Origin: Sphaerulina vaccinii
Lineage: Eukaryota > Ascomycota > Dothideomycetes > Mycosphaerellales > Mycosphaerellaceae
Length of the DNA stretch: 64,000 nucleotides
Assembly (NCBI GenBank): GCA_022570795.1
Contig: JAKUDP010000013.1
Coordinates: forward strand, 1,364,001-1,428,000
Reading direction: 5' to 3'
Within the stretch, counting starts at the first letter, position 1. Every line of letters starts with the position of its first letter. The notes under the pieces were generated by a model, which had not been told where the DNA came from, ran no database searches, and saw only the letters and a program-made list of their open reading frames with translations. Made by a program: the position numbers and the translations under genes. This document shows positions 11,515 through 20,913 of this stretch, piece after piece.

Positions 11515-11626
11515 TTCAAACCTTGTCCGAAACAGACCAACGATATGTCGATGAAGCTGATACCTTTTGCTCAAGAACCAAGTCTAGAATGAGAGTAGAT
11601 ATACAACAAAGCTCTTGACCTTCTCA

Positions 11627-11788
11627 ATAACCAGCCCGCCTCATTGGTCTAGTCGGTAAGTCGTCAGTATATTCTGATGCTTGAACGTTGTTAGTATATG
11701 GAACTGCTGTTGAGGACATGATGGTCTCGCTTCAGGGACTCGAATCCGGCTATACTCAATTGAGTGAAGGGCGATTGTTTTGCCTTTT
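11627..11788 (+). ncRNA. putative Pol III small RNA, array unit 2
   Basis: TATA-like GATATAC at 11598. Consensus A box TGGTCTAGTCGG at 11645-11656. A B-box-like GGACTCGAATCC lies at 11736-11747, the best in the array. Hairpin ACTC-AATT-GAGT at 11754-11765, then 3' box at 11769-11784 and TTTT at 11785-11788. Confidence 0.5.
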
Positions 11789-11892
11789 GTGTTAGACTTA
11801 CACAAGAAGAACATCAGTTGAAACTACTTTCTTTTGTCGAGACCTTATGCAGAATTGAGGGTATATGTATGGCTAAGAATCCAATGTCCTCA

Positions 11893-12052
11893 ATGATCGG
11901 CCCGCCTCATTGGTCTAGTCAGTAAGTCGTCGGCATAGCTGATGCTTGATAGGAGAACAGCAGAGCACATTCGTGAGAAGTTCGCTAAAACTTTCTCCGA
12001 GTTGTCGTTATACTTTCACTCAATTGAGTGAAGGGCGATTGTTTTGCCTTTT
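11893..12052 (+). ncRNA. putative Pol III small RNA, array unit 3
   Basis: TATA-like GTATATGTAT at 11861. A box TGGTCTAGTCAG at 11911-11922. Second hairpin TCGGC-ATA-GCTGA, where the inner pair is C-G in place of T-A. Hairpin CACTC-AATT-GAGTG at 12017-12030, 3' box at 12033-12048, TTTT at 12049-12052. Confidence 0.5.
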
Positions 12053-12158
12053 GTGTTAGACTTACACAAGAAGGTGATCAGCAGAACATGAAAATTCTTT
12101 TGCCTCGACCCCGGATATCGATAGAGATAGTCATACGGCAAGAAACTTCCTGTCTTCA

Positions 12159-12320
12159 ACGATCGTCCGGCCTTCTTGGCCGAGTTAGTAAGTCGTCGAT
12201 ATAGCTGATGCTAGATAGCAGAGCAGTAGGAGCACGACGTTAGTCATGATGACGCGTGAGTCGTGACAGAATGCTCAGATCAAGTCTCGAATGGCGTCGG
12301 AAAGCAGGCAATCTTTTTGC
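12159..12320 (+). ncRNA. putative Pol III small RNA, array unit 4 (most divergent)
   Basis: A box TGGCCGAGTTAG at 12177-12188. The 5' hairpin is GGCC-TTCTT-GGCC, a compensatory change from AGCC...GGCT. The TATA-like element is weak (GTCATACGG near 12130). The 3' box is altered (GGCAATCTTTTTGC at 12307-12320). This unit may be decaying. Confidence 0.35.
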
Positions 12321-12407
12321 TATCCCGTGCACAGCTTCTCTTTTTGACTTTCACGCCCAGTAGTCGGAATTGGCATTTATGTAGTATAAGCAATTGAATG
12401 CATTTAT

Positions 12408-12561
12408 CGATCGTCATAGCCTCCGTGGCTCAATCAGTAAGTCGTCGGTGTATACTGATGCTCGACAAAATAGTCTGACAGCTCGCAAGTTCAGTAAACT
12501 GTATTGTAGCATGTAAATTCGGCATTGTTCATTGAGAACAGGGCGGTTGTTTTGCTCTTTT
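12408..12561 (+). ncRNA. putative Pol III small RNA, array unit 5
   Basis: A box TGGCTCAATCAG at 12426-12437. Second hairpin TCGGT-GTAT-ACTGA. Hairpin GTTC-ATTGA-GAAC at 12527-12539. 3' box GGGCGGTTGTTTTGC at 12541-12555, then TTTT at 12558-12561. The TATA-like element is poor (TTATGTAGTATAAG near 12378). Confidence 0.45.
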
Positions 12562-12642
12562 GCTACCCACGTCTCCTCTTTTTGTGCTGATGAGAAGCAG
12601 GACGTGGAGGTGCATATACGTTGCCAAAAGGGAGTAATACAT

Positions 12643-12810
12643 CAATCGTCCAAGCCTCCGTGGCTCAATCAGTAAGTCATCAGTGTACACTGATGCTTGA
12701 CGTGGACTCGTAGATTGTCACTGATTCATCTACTAAGCTTGTATCATGTATAGGCTGGTTGATTCATTGTGTCCCTTATCAAGGGGCCTTGGGCGGTTGT
12801 TTTGCCTTTT
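12643..12810 (+). ncRNA. putative Pol III small RNA, array unit 6
   Basis: TATA-like CATATAC at 12613-12619. A box TGGCTCAATCAG at 12661-12672. Second hairpin is the perfect palindrome TCAGTGTACACTGA. Hairpin CCCTT-ATC-AAGGG at 12773-12785. 3' box at 12791-12806, TTTT at 12807-12810. Confidence 0.5.
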
Positions 12811-12892
12811 GCCTGCAGCTCCTCCCATTTTTTTTCTTTCCCAGAGACGTGGATTGGAGTTCCATATACATCTTGAGAAGTGAGTAATGTAT

Positions 12893-13047
12893 CAATCGTC
12901 CAAGCCTCCGTGGCCCAATCAGTAAGTCGTCAGTGTATTCTGATGCCGGGCACAAAGGCGACAGTAGTTCTGGCCTCAAGTTTATTGACCTGTGAGCATT
13001 CGATAAGTCCACCTCTCAGGGGGCCGTGGGCGGTTGTTTTGCCTTTT
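12893..13047 (+). ncRNA. putative Pol III small RNA, array unit 7
   Basis: TATA-like CATATACA at 12863-12870. A box TGGCCCAATCAG at 12911-12922. Second hairpin TCAG...CTGA with loop TGTATT. 3' box GGGCGGTTGTTTTGCC at 13028-13043, TTTT at 13044-13047. The hairpin before the 3' box is weaker here. Confidence 0.48.
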
Positions 13048-13128
13048 GCTTGCAGCTCCTCTCTTTTTGTTCTCTCCCAAAGACGTGGATTGGAGGTTCA
13101 TATACATGGTGAGAAGTGGGGAATGTAA

Positions 13129-13276
13129 CGGTCGTACCAGCCTCCTTGGCTCAGTCAGTAAGTCTTCAGTGTACTCTGATGCTTGATAATGCCGCAATGA
13201 ATTCTAACGCGCAAGTCCGCAAGACTGATTGTAGAGTCGTCGTTCATGCCCACTGGAAAAGGTGCGATGTTTTTGC
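13129..13276 (+). ncRNA. putative Pol III small RNA, array unit 8
   Basis: TATA-like CATATACAT at 13099-13107. A box TGGCTCAGTCAG at 13147-13158. Second hairpin TCAGTGTACTCTGA. 3' box diverged (GGTGCGATGTTTTTGC at 13261-13276). It is the last unit before the NOP6 gene, whose 3' end is at 13455. Confidence 0.42.
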
Positions 13277-13454
13277 TTCGCCGGTTTTCCTTTTTGCGCC
13301 ATATATACCTGGTAGTCCAGCTCGGCTAAATGAGACGTTCTGCGATACGCGATGCGATGTTATCAGAGTGAAAATGACATCGAAACCAGAGTCGACGACG
13401 GATCTTGTACATTTTTTTGTACAGAAGGGTATCTCTCTTCGCCATAAGACTTTC

Positions 13455-14474
13455 TTATCGTCCCATCATAGCCAGCCTAGCAGGATGTATGGCGCCATCT
13501 TCCACTTTCTCAACCTTCTCAATTTTCTCTTTCACCTCCGGCAAATCTGCATTTGCTCCCGTTTTCTTGATCTTCTTATCCTTCCCTTCCTTTTTGAGCG
13601 CCTCCTTCTTTTCGAGTTCAGCCCTTCGTTCTCTCTGCTCATTCAATCGAACATTCTTCTCCTTAATCTTCTCTTTCCTCTCATCACTCTTGCCTCCTCC
13701 ACCTCCAGCCGTTAACTCAACGTTAATCTTTCTCGCGGTCTCTTTGACTTTCCTCCCACGATTCTGTCTCTCTGGGTGAAAGCGATGAACATTACCAGCA
13801 CTTGTACTCGTATTTGAACCACTTCCAACAGGTAGTGCTCCTGCATCCGGTCCTCCCTCTACTTTTCCCGTGTCGATCGCTTCGGGATCAAACATACTAT
13901 GGTGGTATATCTTCAGACATGTCTTCATTCGATCGTAGTTCTCAAACTCCAGGAACGCGAATCCTTTGCTCTTTTTCGTTTTCGGATCAGTCCTGTGCCG
14001 CAAAGTGAAAGGCATCAGTTTCGCAAAGTGCTTCTGCAGACTTGAGTCGGTCGTTTTGTATGGAAGATTGCCGATGAAGACGATGAATTTGCTCTTCGAC
14101 CCAGCGACTTCTGTAGTTGTGCCATCCTCGTTCGTGACTGTTGTGGTTCTCTGCGAAGGCTTTTTCCCTCGCTGGCGTTTCTTTTTCGGTGGCTGTTCTG
14201 TCGCATCAGTCGTGGTCGTCGTCGCCGCAAGTTTCGGATCGGCGATGGTGTCTTCGAAGATGTCGCCTGCTTTTCGCTTCTTCGACTTCTTTTCCGGCTT
14301 CTCTTCCACTACAGCAGTCTCTCTCTCTTCTGGTACATCGTCGTCCTGCTTGGGAAGCGCATCGGGTTCTGGCACGTCTCTTTTGCGCTTCTTGCCCTTT
14401 TGTTGCTTTCGTTCGGCGTCTCTCTGTGCTTTCCTCTCCTTGCGCGGGATTGCGCCGCTTTCTTCTGTCGACAT
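13455..14474 (-). CDS. NOP6: Nop6-like RRM protein, ribosome biogenesis
   Basis: Intronless, 339 aa from the ATG at 14474 (MSTEESGAIPRKERKAQRD). The frame stays open upstream, but that stretch (SRTSSSSHTNHN) looks like leader. The N-terminal third is Lys/Arg-rich with several nuclear or nucleolar signals. One RRM follows, with RNP2 (VFIGNLPYK) and RNP1 (KGFAFLEF). The C-terminal third is a charged coiled coil that ends in HPARLAMMGR. A lone RRM between basic arms and this C-terminal tail match Nop6, a nucleolar factor for small-subunit assembly. The 3' end faces the small-RNA array, 178 bp away. Confidence 0.85.
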   Translation of the reverse strand: MSTEESGAIPRKERKAQRDAERKQQKGKKRKRDVPEPDALPKQDDDVPEERETAVVEEKPEKKSKKRKAGDIFEDTIADPKLAATTTTTDATEQPPKKKRQRGKKPSQRTTTVTNEDGTTTEVAGSKSKFIVFIGNLPYKTTDSSLQKHFAKLMPFTLRHRTDPKTKKSKGFAFLEFENYDRMKTCLKIYHHSMFDPEAIDTGKVEGGPDAGALPVGSGSNTSTSAGNVHRFHPERQNRGRKVKETARKINVELTAGGGGGKSDERKEKIKEKNVRLNEQRERRAELEKKEALKKEGKDKKIKKTGANADLPEVKEKIEKVEKVEDGAIHPARLAMMGR

Positions 14475-14792
14475 CTTTACTGTATTGTGATTTGTGTGAG
14501 AAGAAGAAGAAGTTCGTGATTTCACCAGGATACGTAAGATACAGTTTCGGATCTAGCCGTGCTTACTTATCCATGCAGATCGCCCAACAATGGCAGGTCA
14601 CATCAAAAATCCTTCGCCGGCGGCATGCATATCAACAAACATGTAGACAGGATCCGCTTGCTGACAATTTCTCCACCGACTGGATCAGCATGAGAAACAT
14701 ACCATTCTTACAGCATACAAGAACGATCCCTCAAGAACAACGCATATGCCAAAACCACGATATCAGAACAAGACGAGTCTGATACAGTCACT
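14475..14792. promoter_or_regulatory. divergent intergenic region between NOP6 and an MFS gene
   Basis: About 318 bp separate the two divergent start codons. A pyrimidine/purine-rich stretch of GAAGAAGAAG type lies at 14500-14515. No gene is seen, and it must hold both promoters. Confidence 0.5.
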
Positions 14793-16456
14793 ATGGCGCC
14801 GAATACCGACCACTTGAAGGCCGATGCAGTAGACGCTCCAGGCGAGAATACACCTCTGCTCGGGGCACCAGAATCTACTCCTCCGCCAAATTATGCCACT
14901 ACCAATGGTTCTTCGACAACAAACGGCAATGGCTCAACAACTCTCCCTTCACTTCTCGCCAAGGGCAACAACTCAGCCATTGTAACAGGCAAGCCAATGC
15001 CATATCTCCAAGTCCTGGTTCTGTGCTACGCCTCTCTGGCTGAACCAGTAGCCTACTTCGCAATCTTCCCCTTCATCAACGAAATGCTGAGCAGGAATGG
15101 CAACCTTCCAGAAGAGAACGTCGGCTTCTGGTCTGGAACGATAGAATCCCTCTTCTCACTCGTTCAAATGGTTCTCATGATCTTTTATGGAAGAATGGCA
15201 GACCGAATTGGACGAAAACCTGTTCTGGTATTCTCCATGGCAGGCGTCAGCATAGCGACCGCAGTTTTTGGTCTGGCAAGAAATCTGTGGCAGATGATCC
15301 TCTTCAGATGCTTAGCCGGAGTCTTTGCTGGATCAGTCGTGACTGTTCGAACAATGTTATCAGAAATCACCACAAAGGAGACGCAAGGAAGAGCATTCAG
15401 TTGGTATATGTTCACGAGGAATTTAGGAATCATGGTCGGGCCGCTTGTTGGTAAGTTGGAAACAAGGCGCTAGAGTGGTCGTTGTGATGGAATAAGCTAA
15501 TCTGTCAATATAGGTGGCGCACTTGCAAATCCAGCAACACAGTATCCAGGAGCCTTCGGCCAAGTACAATTCTTCATAGATTACCCATATGCTCTGTCTA
15601 CATTCGTGGCAGGCGCGTTATGTATGAGTGGGACACTTTCCACTTTATTCCTTATCAAAGAGGTCAGCTTACTCACCTACCTTCACCCTACTCCTCCACC
15701 ATCGATACTAATATGTAATAGACTCTCGTTCGCAAGGACAAATCCAGCTCTGAAGGAGATGCGCCAGAACCACCAATGACCACGCTCGAAGTCCTCCGCT
15801 CCCCTGGCGTTGGTCTCACTCTTTACATCCTCGCACACACCATGGTCCTTGCCCTAGGCTACACAGCAGTCATGCCCGTGGTCATGTACGAACCTGTCGA
15901 GAAGTCTGGCTTCGGCTTCTCTCCAGCGATGATTTCCTACTACCTCGCAACATCCGGAGCGTCCCAAGCACTCTGGATCCTTCTGGTCTTCCCACCACTG
16001 CAGAAACATGTTGGATCTCGCAAGGTGACATTATGGTGCGCAATTGTGTGGCCACTCTTCATGGTGGCTTATCCCGTCTTGAACGAGTTTCTCCGAGCGG
16101 GTTGGAGGACGGCTTTCTGGGTTGTCACTCCCTTCGTTCTCGTCCTAGGATCTGGAGTATCGATGGCATTCGCCTCAGTTCAACTCCTCATCAACGATAT
16201 CAGTCCCAAGCCAGAAGTGCTAGCGACCGTCCAGGCATTGGCGTTGACGGTATCTTCTGGAGTGAGAGCCGTGGCTCCTGCCCTATTTACAAGCATTTAC
16301 GCATCAGGAATCAAGCTAGGATGGGCGGATGGACATCTTGTATGGTTTGTGATCGTGCCTATTGCTGCACTGCTATACGTGGCGGCCAGCTTTCTGCCGA
16401 AGGATGTTGGGGATGATCAGCCTGTGAAGGCAAGCGACGAAGAAAGTGAGGACTGA
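14793..16456 (+). CDS. MFS transporter, DHA1 type (ZIF1/YCR023C-like)
   Basis: Three exons, 14793..15450, 15514..15662 and 15722..16456, give 513 aa. Intron 1 has GTAAGT...ATAG. Intron 2 has the branch ATACTAAT before TAATAG. The splices restore PLVGGALANPATQYPGAFG and LSTLFLIKETLVRKD. The protein has a disordered N terminus with the motif ENTPLLG, then 12 predicted membrane helices with a large central loop. The loop 2-3 signature is GRMADRIGRKPVLVFSM. ENTPLL near the N terminus and this signature are common in the fungal DHA1 group related to yeast YCR023C and plant ZIF-like carriers. The substrate is unknown. The C terminus (KASDEESED) is acidic. Confidence 0.85.
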
Positions 16457-16984
16457 ATTGCGAGATGATATCTGTCTCCTTCTCAGCCCGGTGAAAGCAC
16501 CTGGTCCGATTGCTCGTAGTATTCGAATGAAGATTCCTTGCTAAGGGAAGGTGTGGGTGTTGTAGGTACGGCAGATGGCAGGTGGAAGGCTCGGTGCATG
16601 TTACGGCAGGATTAGGGTAGGCACAGGCAAGCTGGCTCTGGCGATGATACATTCTAGATGGCGGATGAAGCATAGCGAGATGACTGACATGCGAATAGAT
16701 ATCTTGTTACAACGTTATCGATTCGATCAAGGCCCTTGATATTCTTTCTCGAGGAGCACAAGCTGGGCCAACATCACGACTGCTACGCTGCTATGATTGG
16801 CCACTGCACAGTTTGTATCCTTCCACTCAGGGTATGGCTGCGCGGATACCTCCTGCATCAGGAAGACCACAGCTGCGTCTCGAAGCTTCCGGTTTCTCGT
16901 AACCGAGCAGCAAACAATTCAGATGTTGTAGAAGAAACGGAAAAAAATCCAGAGCACTACCACAACAACAGAGTCTCCTCCACC
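16457..16984. other. intergenic, no gene seen
   Basis: The 528 bp between the MFS gene and the next ATG carry only short frames. The region just before 16985 (CACAACAACAGAGTC) looks like a 5' leader. Confidence 0.5.
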
Positions 16985-17569
16985 ATGGCTCAGCCAATTC
17001 CAATCAACTTCCCAGTGCCTCTCTGGGTAGTGATGGAGTATATCGCTCCCGACAACTACGACAAAGGCCCCATCTACAGCAAGGCAATCGGCGCCTTTAC
17101 CGAGCAGACATCTGTTACCAGTTTCCTGGACAATCTTCTCAAGGGCGGCGCACACCGTTTCGAATCACAGCCGATCAGTGGCGTAAGTGACGCTTCCCTC
17201 ACTTTGCAAACTATGAGTCTGTTGGCTAACATATAAATCATATCATCATAGGCTCAATACCAAGACCTGGAACCGACGACGGGTTGGACTTATGTCAACA
17301 AGGATAACAAGGAGTGCACTGTTTGGGTCGTGCAGACTCAGACTGTGATCAAACTCGAGATCTCTCTTGGAGAGGGCATTGCAAGTGGTCAGGTCATGTC
17401 CGGAGGAGGAGTATCTGGTGTAGATCAGGCTCGCTTGAGCTCTGGACTGACGGAGCTTGCGCTGGAGGGCGGCGGTGGTGCGAAGACTGGGCAAGTAACC
17501 ACTGTTGACGATGCTTACTACGCAAGCATCCTCAACAGTGCACGAAAGGTTTCTGGTGGTAATCAGTGA
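16985..17569 (+). CDS. hypothetical protein, 171 aa
   Basis: Two exons, 16985..17182 and 17252..17569. The 69-nt intron has a GTAAGT donor and a CATAG acceptor, and the frame is kept (QPISG then AQYQDLEPTTGWTYVNKD). No signal peptide. The second half is rich in Gly and Val/Ile and looks like beta structure (TVWVVQTQTVIKLEISLGEG). I do not recognise the family. The splice signals and the continuous frame make it likely to be a real cytosolic protein. Confidence 0.6.
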
Positions 17570-18194
17570 TGCCGCAAGCAAGACGACGTGTGGTGGATGT
17601 GCCTCTAGGTTGAAGAAGGACGGGCTTGATGCTGAACAGCGGCGTAGATGACGGTATCGAAGGTCTGCGAGACTCTTATGCAGATCACTGACGATACTGC
17701 TATGTTTTAACGAGAAACATCGCGAGTTCCGCAAACGTGTCTCAACGCGTCCCAGGTAAGGCTGAGGTGGCTTGCTTGACAAGATAGCTGAAGTTTGGTC
17801 CAGATCTGAGAGGCGTTCACCGCCAAGCTGTCTGATGGGCTGGAAGCACTTTTGACTTTCTCCGACTCAATGCCTAGCCCACGTGTCAAGACGACGCTAT
17901 ACCACTTTGGCCGTGCAGCAACCTATTTGCTCTATTCGACAAGATCTGCTAAGGTACGTACCCAAGCCTCGTGGCTGTTCTATAGCTCTTTTGAGATCTA
18001 GCCTGAACGCCTTCGCTGACCCCGTTCACGGAGAGGCCATGTTTTCTTCATACGTTCGGACCCGATGGAGGAGGTATGCTCCTCCGTATGGGAGGGCTGA
18101 GACGATGTCGTTGGCATATAGAAGGCATGCCGCCACTTCGAGGACAGGGTTTCGTTATTCAACTTTCGTTTCGGAGTAACAGCACGTCGACAAC
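17570..18194. other. intergenic, no gene seen
   Basis: 625 bp with only short overlapping frames on both strands. Presumably it holds the terminator of the gene before and the promoter of the secreted protein after it. Confidence 0.5.
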
Positions 18195-19748
18195 ATGAGG
18201 TTCGCTACTTTCATCCTAGCTACTGCAGCTGCAGTGAGTGCTGGCATCGTCACACCTCGAGAGCTCGCCCCACGACAAGCAACGACAGCAGCATACTGCA
18301 CTATGGTCATGAGCACGAGATGTCCAGGAGCATCCAACCAGGCTTCAGTAGCCACATACTGCTCATCATACCTGAACGTCCCAAAAGTCACATCGACAAG
18401 AACAGCTTCGGCGGCAGCTGTAACTCAACGCATCACTCAAGTCCAGCGACCAGTTGTGCTATCGACAGTATCTGTCACGGCCGCAGCAACAAGCACCATT
18501 CGACAGACATCGACAGTCAATGTTTTACGATTGATCACTGCAAGCACGACTATAACAACGTCAATCACCTCCACTTCGACTTCATCGACGACAAGGACGA
18601 TTACTACAGGAACGACTACGATCGGAAATTTGGCCATCACAAGTACAATTACGAGCTGTGCTCCAACAACGGTCCAAGGTGGACAATTCACGATTATGGC
18701 TCACACAGGAAAGGCGGGCGCCTGGAAGAGAGATGAAGAGCATGAATTGTTCGAGAGACAAGCCATTGCGAAGCCAACTTGCTTCAGCCGATATTCAACT
18801 GCATCGATCATTAGCTCGGCTTGCAGCTGTGCGACGATTTCGAAGCAGACGGTTCTTACGACAACGACGATTACGCCGACTACCACGATTACGACCGTAG
18901 TCACTAGTCCAACGTAAGTCTATTGAGGAAGTACGAAAAGCTGGTCGGGCATTTGAGCTGACAAATTTGTAGCACGAGCGTCGTTCCGTCTACCAAGACG
19001 AATACTGTGTTTACTACAATCGTTGGAACGATTACGAACACGATTACAAGCACAACGACTTCAACTTTCGTTAGCACCTCATCGATTCGAGTAAATGCCG
19101 TAAATACGATCACTTCAAATGTGAGTTTTCCCATGCCAAATCGACCACGAGACATCTAACGAGTCCTTCCAGGTCCTCGCAACTGCAACAGTATCACCAA
19201 CAACCACAATCTTCGCCCTCGCCGCTCTCCCAACATTCTACATCCAAAACGATGGCCTCAACTACGCCTACCTAGACTCATCTGCCTCCAACAAAAAACA
19301 AAAGCGAGCGATCAGCGGCACGATAGCTTTCGATGGCATTCCCCAATCCTCCGCCCAACTCTTCACTCTCCCCGGCCTAACCGGCGCTCTCGCCGATAAT
19401 GCCGGCAATGTCGTCGGAGAAGCCGTATACAATGCCACAACTTCCGACTATCAAAACATTGATGTCCAACTCATGGGCGCAACAGATATCGCAACAGGGC
19501 TATATTCACCTGTGAGCTGTACGATTGTGAAGCAGCTGCCTGATGGAACTTGTCCGCTTGATTGTCAGAATATTGCGGCTAGTGATGTGAATCAGGGAGA
19601 TGGGTATGGAAATTGGATGTTAGGGCCGGTGGGTGTGGCACAGCAAGAAACTTTCAATATTTTTGCTGTTAGTCCCGCGGGGACTACTGGAGCTACGACG
19701 GGAGTGAGACATTCGAGGAGGAAAGTAAGTGGTGATGATGTGTTCTAG
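18195..19748 (+). CDS. Ser/Thr-rich secreted or cell-surface protein
   Basis: Three exons, 18195..18913, 18973..19120 and 19173..19748, give 480 aa. Donors are GTAAGT and GTGAGT, and acceptors TTGTAG and TCCAG. The signal peptide is MRFATFILATAAAVSA. The next 330 residues are dominated by Thr and Ser in runs such as TTITTSITSTSTSSTT and should be heavily O-mannosylated. Dibasic sites (AWKRDEEHE; KKQKRAISG) could be cut by Kex2. The C-terminal 170 residues are less biased, begin near FYIQNDGLNYAYLDS, and contain a few Cys (CTIV, CPLDCQN). The layout suggests a wall-associated stalk with a small globular end. No family is recognised and no GPI signal is evident. Confidence 0.75.
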
Positions 19749-20089
19749 AAAAGTTTTGTGTTTTGGCTGCATTTGCATTTGATGAGATACCCCTGATAGA
19801 TAGCATTGACATGATATATTTGTACAGATCAGATCTTCTCTACCTCACTTTGGAAAGCCATTTGCTTCCTCGTTATGGTCCCCAACAGCCTAGATTCTGT
19901 AGTCGCCGTGGAATAGCCTTTGCATGAAATATTTGTACAGATTGACGCGCCTTAACTTGATCTTCTGTGACATTTGCTCCGACATCACTCGCTGACAGCT
20001 TGATATCTGTTATGCACCTTTGAGCAGAGGATCTCTCGAAGTTCACGACCGCCATGCCGTGTACATATCAGACGTGGTGCTGAGGCAAC
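19749..20089. other. intergenic between secreted protein and GH12 relic
   Basis: About 340 bp with one short minus frame (19873-20055) of unknown meaning. No convincing gene. Confidence 0.4.
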
Positions 20090-20607
20090 GAGCGGTGTGG
20101 TTTAGAGAGGCTTTCCATGTGCGGTATGTCTACTCCATCTAATGACACTGCTAACCTTCTGTTACTGCCACTGGTTGTGTCTGTACCAGCACCCGAGCTG
20201 ATCAAGTACTGCGAAGAAGCACGGCTTTGATTGGTAGTCAAGTAGTTCACGAACTCCACGCAATCTTGCTCATACAAGAGCTGACGACTCTCCTACATTG
20301 ACGCCATTCGAGCCTTTGCGCAGACACCGTTTGATCCCAGCAAGAGTGACTGTGGCGATAGGAACGGGGTTGCCTTGGGCTTGGGCTTTCGCGCCTCGCC
20401 ACTGTGCATCCAGATCATGGATTCGTACTCGTACCCTTCGGTAGGTGACGAAGATGTGAAGAGATCGTAGACCACGTTGGAGACCATATCCGTGCCGGTA
20501 TAGCTCCAGGTCTAGCTGGTCCTCATGGTTCGTAGGCTTGAGAGTCTGCCTGGAGTGTACTTAAAAACGGCGTTGGGATGAGTCTTGACTGCCGTTTGGG
20601 ACGTGAC
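20090..20607 (-). pseudogene. decayed GH12 endoglucanase/xyloglucanase
   Basis: Reading the minus strand, pieces of a GH12 protein appear in order in different frames: AVKTHPNAVFKYTP, an in-frame TAG, then TWSYTGTDMVSNVVYDLFTS, YEYESMIWMHSGEA, NPVPIATVTLAG, and finally FVNYLTTNQSRASSQYLISS with GAGTDTTSGSN. The Glu of the MIW segment (E in YESMIW) corresponds to the catalytic nucleophile region of GH12. At least one premature stop and two frame changes, and no recognisable N-terminal signal peptide, show that it is a relic. GH12 enzymes cut beta-1,4-glucan or xyloglucan outside the cell, and this copy should make none. Confidence 0.8.
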
Positions 20608-20913
20608 TGCTAGACATTAGAGGTTGGGTTCCTTCACAGCAAGTGCAGCTTGGGCCGCTGTGTTTACCTACTTATCTTCCTGCTCTCTCCCAGTTCCTTT
20701 CTTCTTCTTTCTTCAACGTTTGCCTAGCTCACATATCGCTCGCATACATCTTACACATACATTTACCATATCACCATCACCATCACTACCACGCCACCAC
20801 CGCCGCCAGCATGGCCATGACCACATAGGTCAGTCGAATTGGAGACATGATGATATGGCAACGTGCAGTACGCTAACAAAACGTAGGACTGGATCTCGTT
20901 CTCCTGGTTCCTG

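Larger units (their letters stand above)
11341..13276 (+). repeat. tandem array of eight divergent ~250-bp units, putative Pol III small-RNA gene family
   Basis: Eight units follow each other with A-box starts at 11391, 11645, 11911, 12177, 12426, 12661, 12911 and 13147 (spacing 235-266 bp). Each has a TATA-like element (CATATACAT in the best copies) 47-50 bp before the A box, a conserved leader near AATCGTCC, a tRNA-type A box (TGGCTCAATCAG; unit 2 TGGTCTAGTCGG), the invariant AGTAAGTC followed by a hairpin, a variable middle, a short hairpin of changing sequence, and a 3' box GGGCGRTTGTTTTGCC followed by T-runs. Outside these elements the units are divergent, so selection on the elements is implied. 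No convincing protein is encoded. Similarity of layout to TATA-plus-A-box genes such as U6 is established knowledge. That these units are transcribed is inference. Confidence 0.75.

Noticed and set aside
11217..13197. Minus-strand frames in the array share a peptide like ASEYT-x-DLL-x-x-PRRL
   Set aside because: The similarity follows from the conserved hairpin and A-box DNA. Frames are short, differ in their ends, and paired base changes fit RNA structure better than codon conservation.
11391..13200. Array units as true tRNA genes
   Set aside because: Only the A box is tRNA-like. No complementary acceptor stem, no regular anticodon arm with a 7-nt loop, and no good B box except in unit 2.
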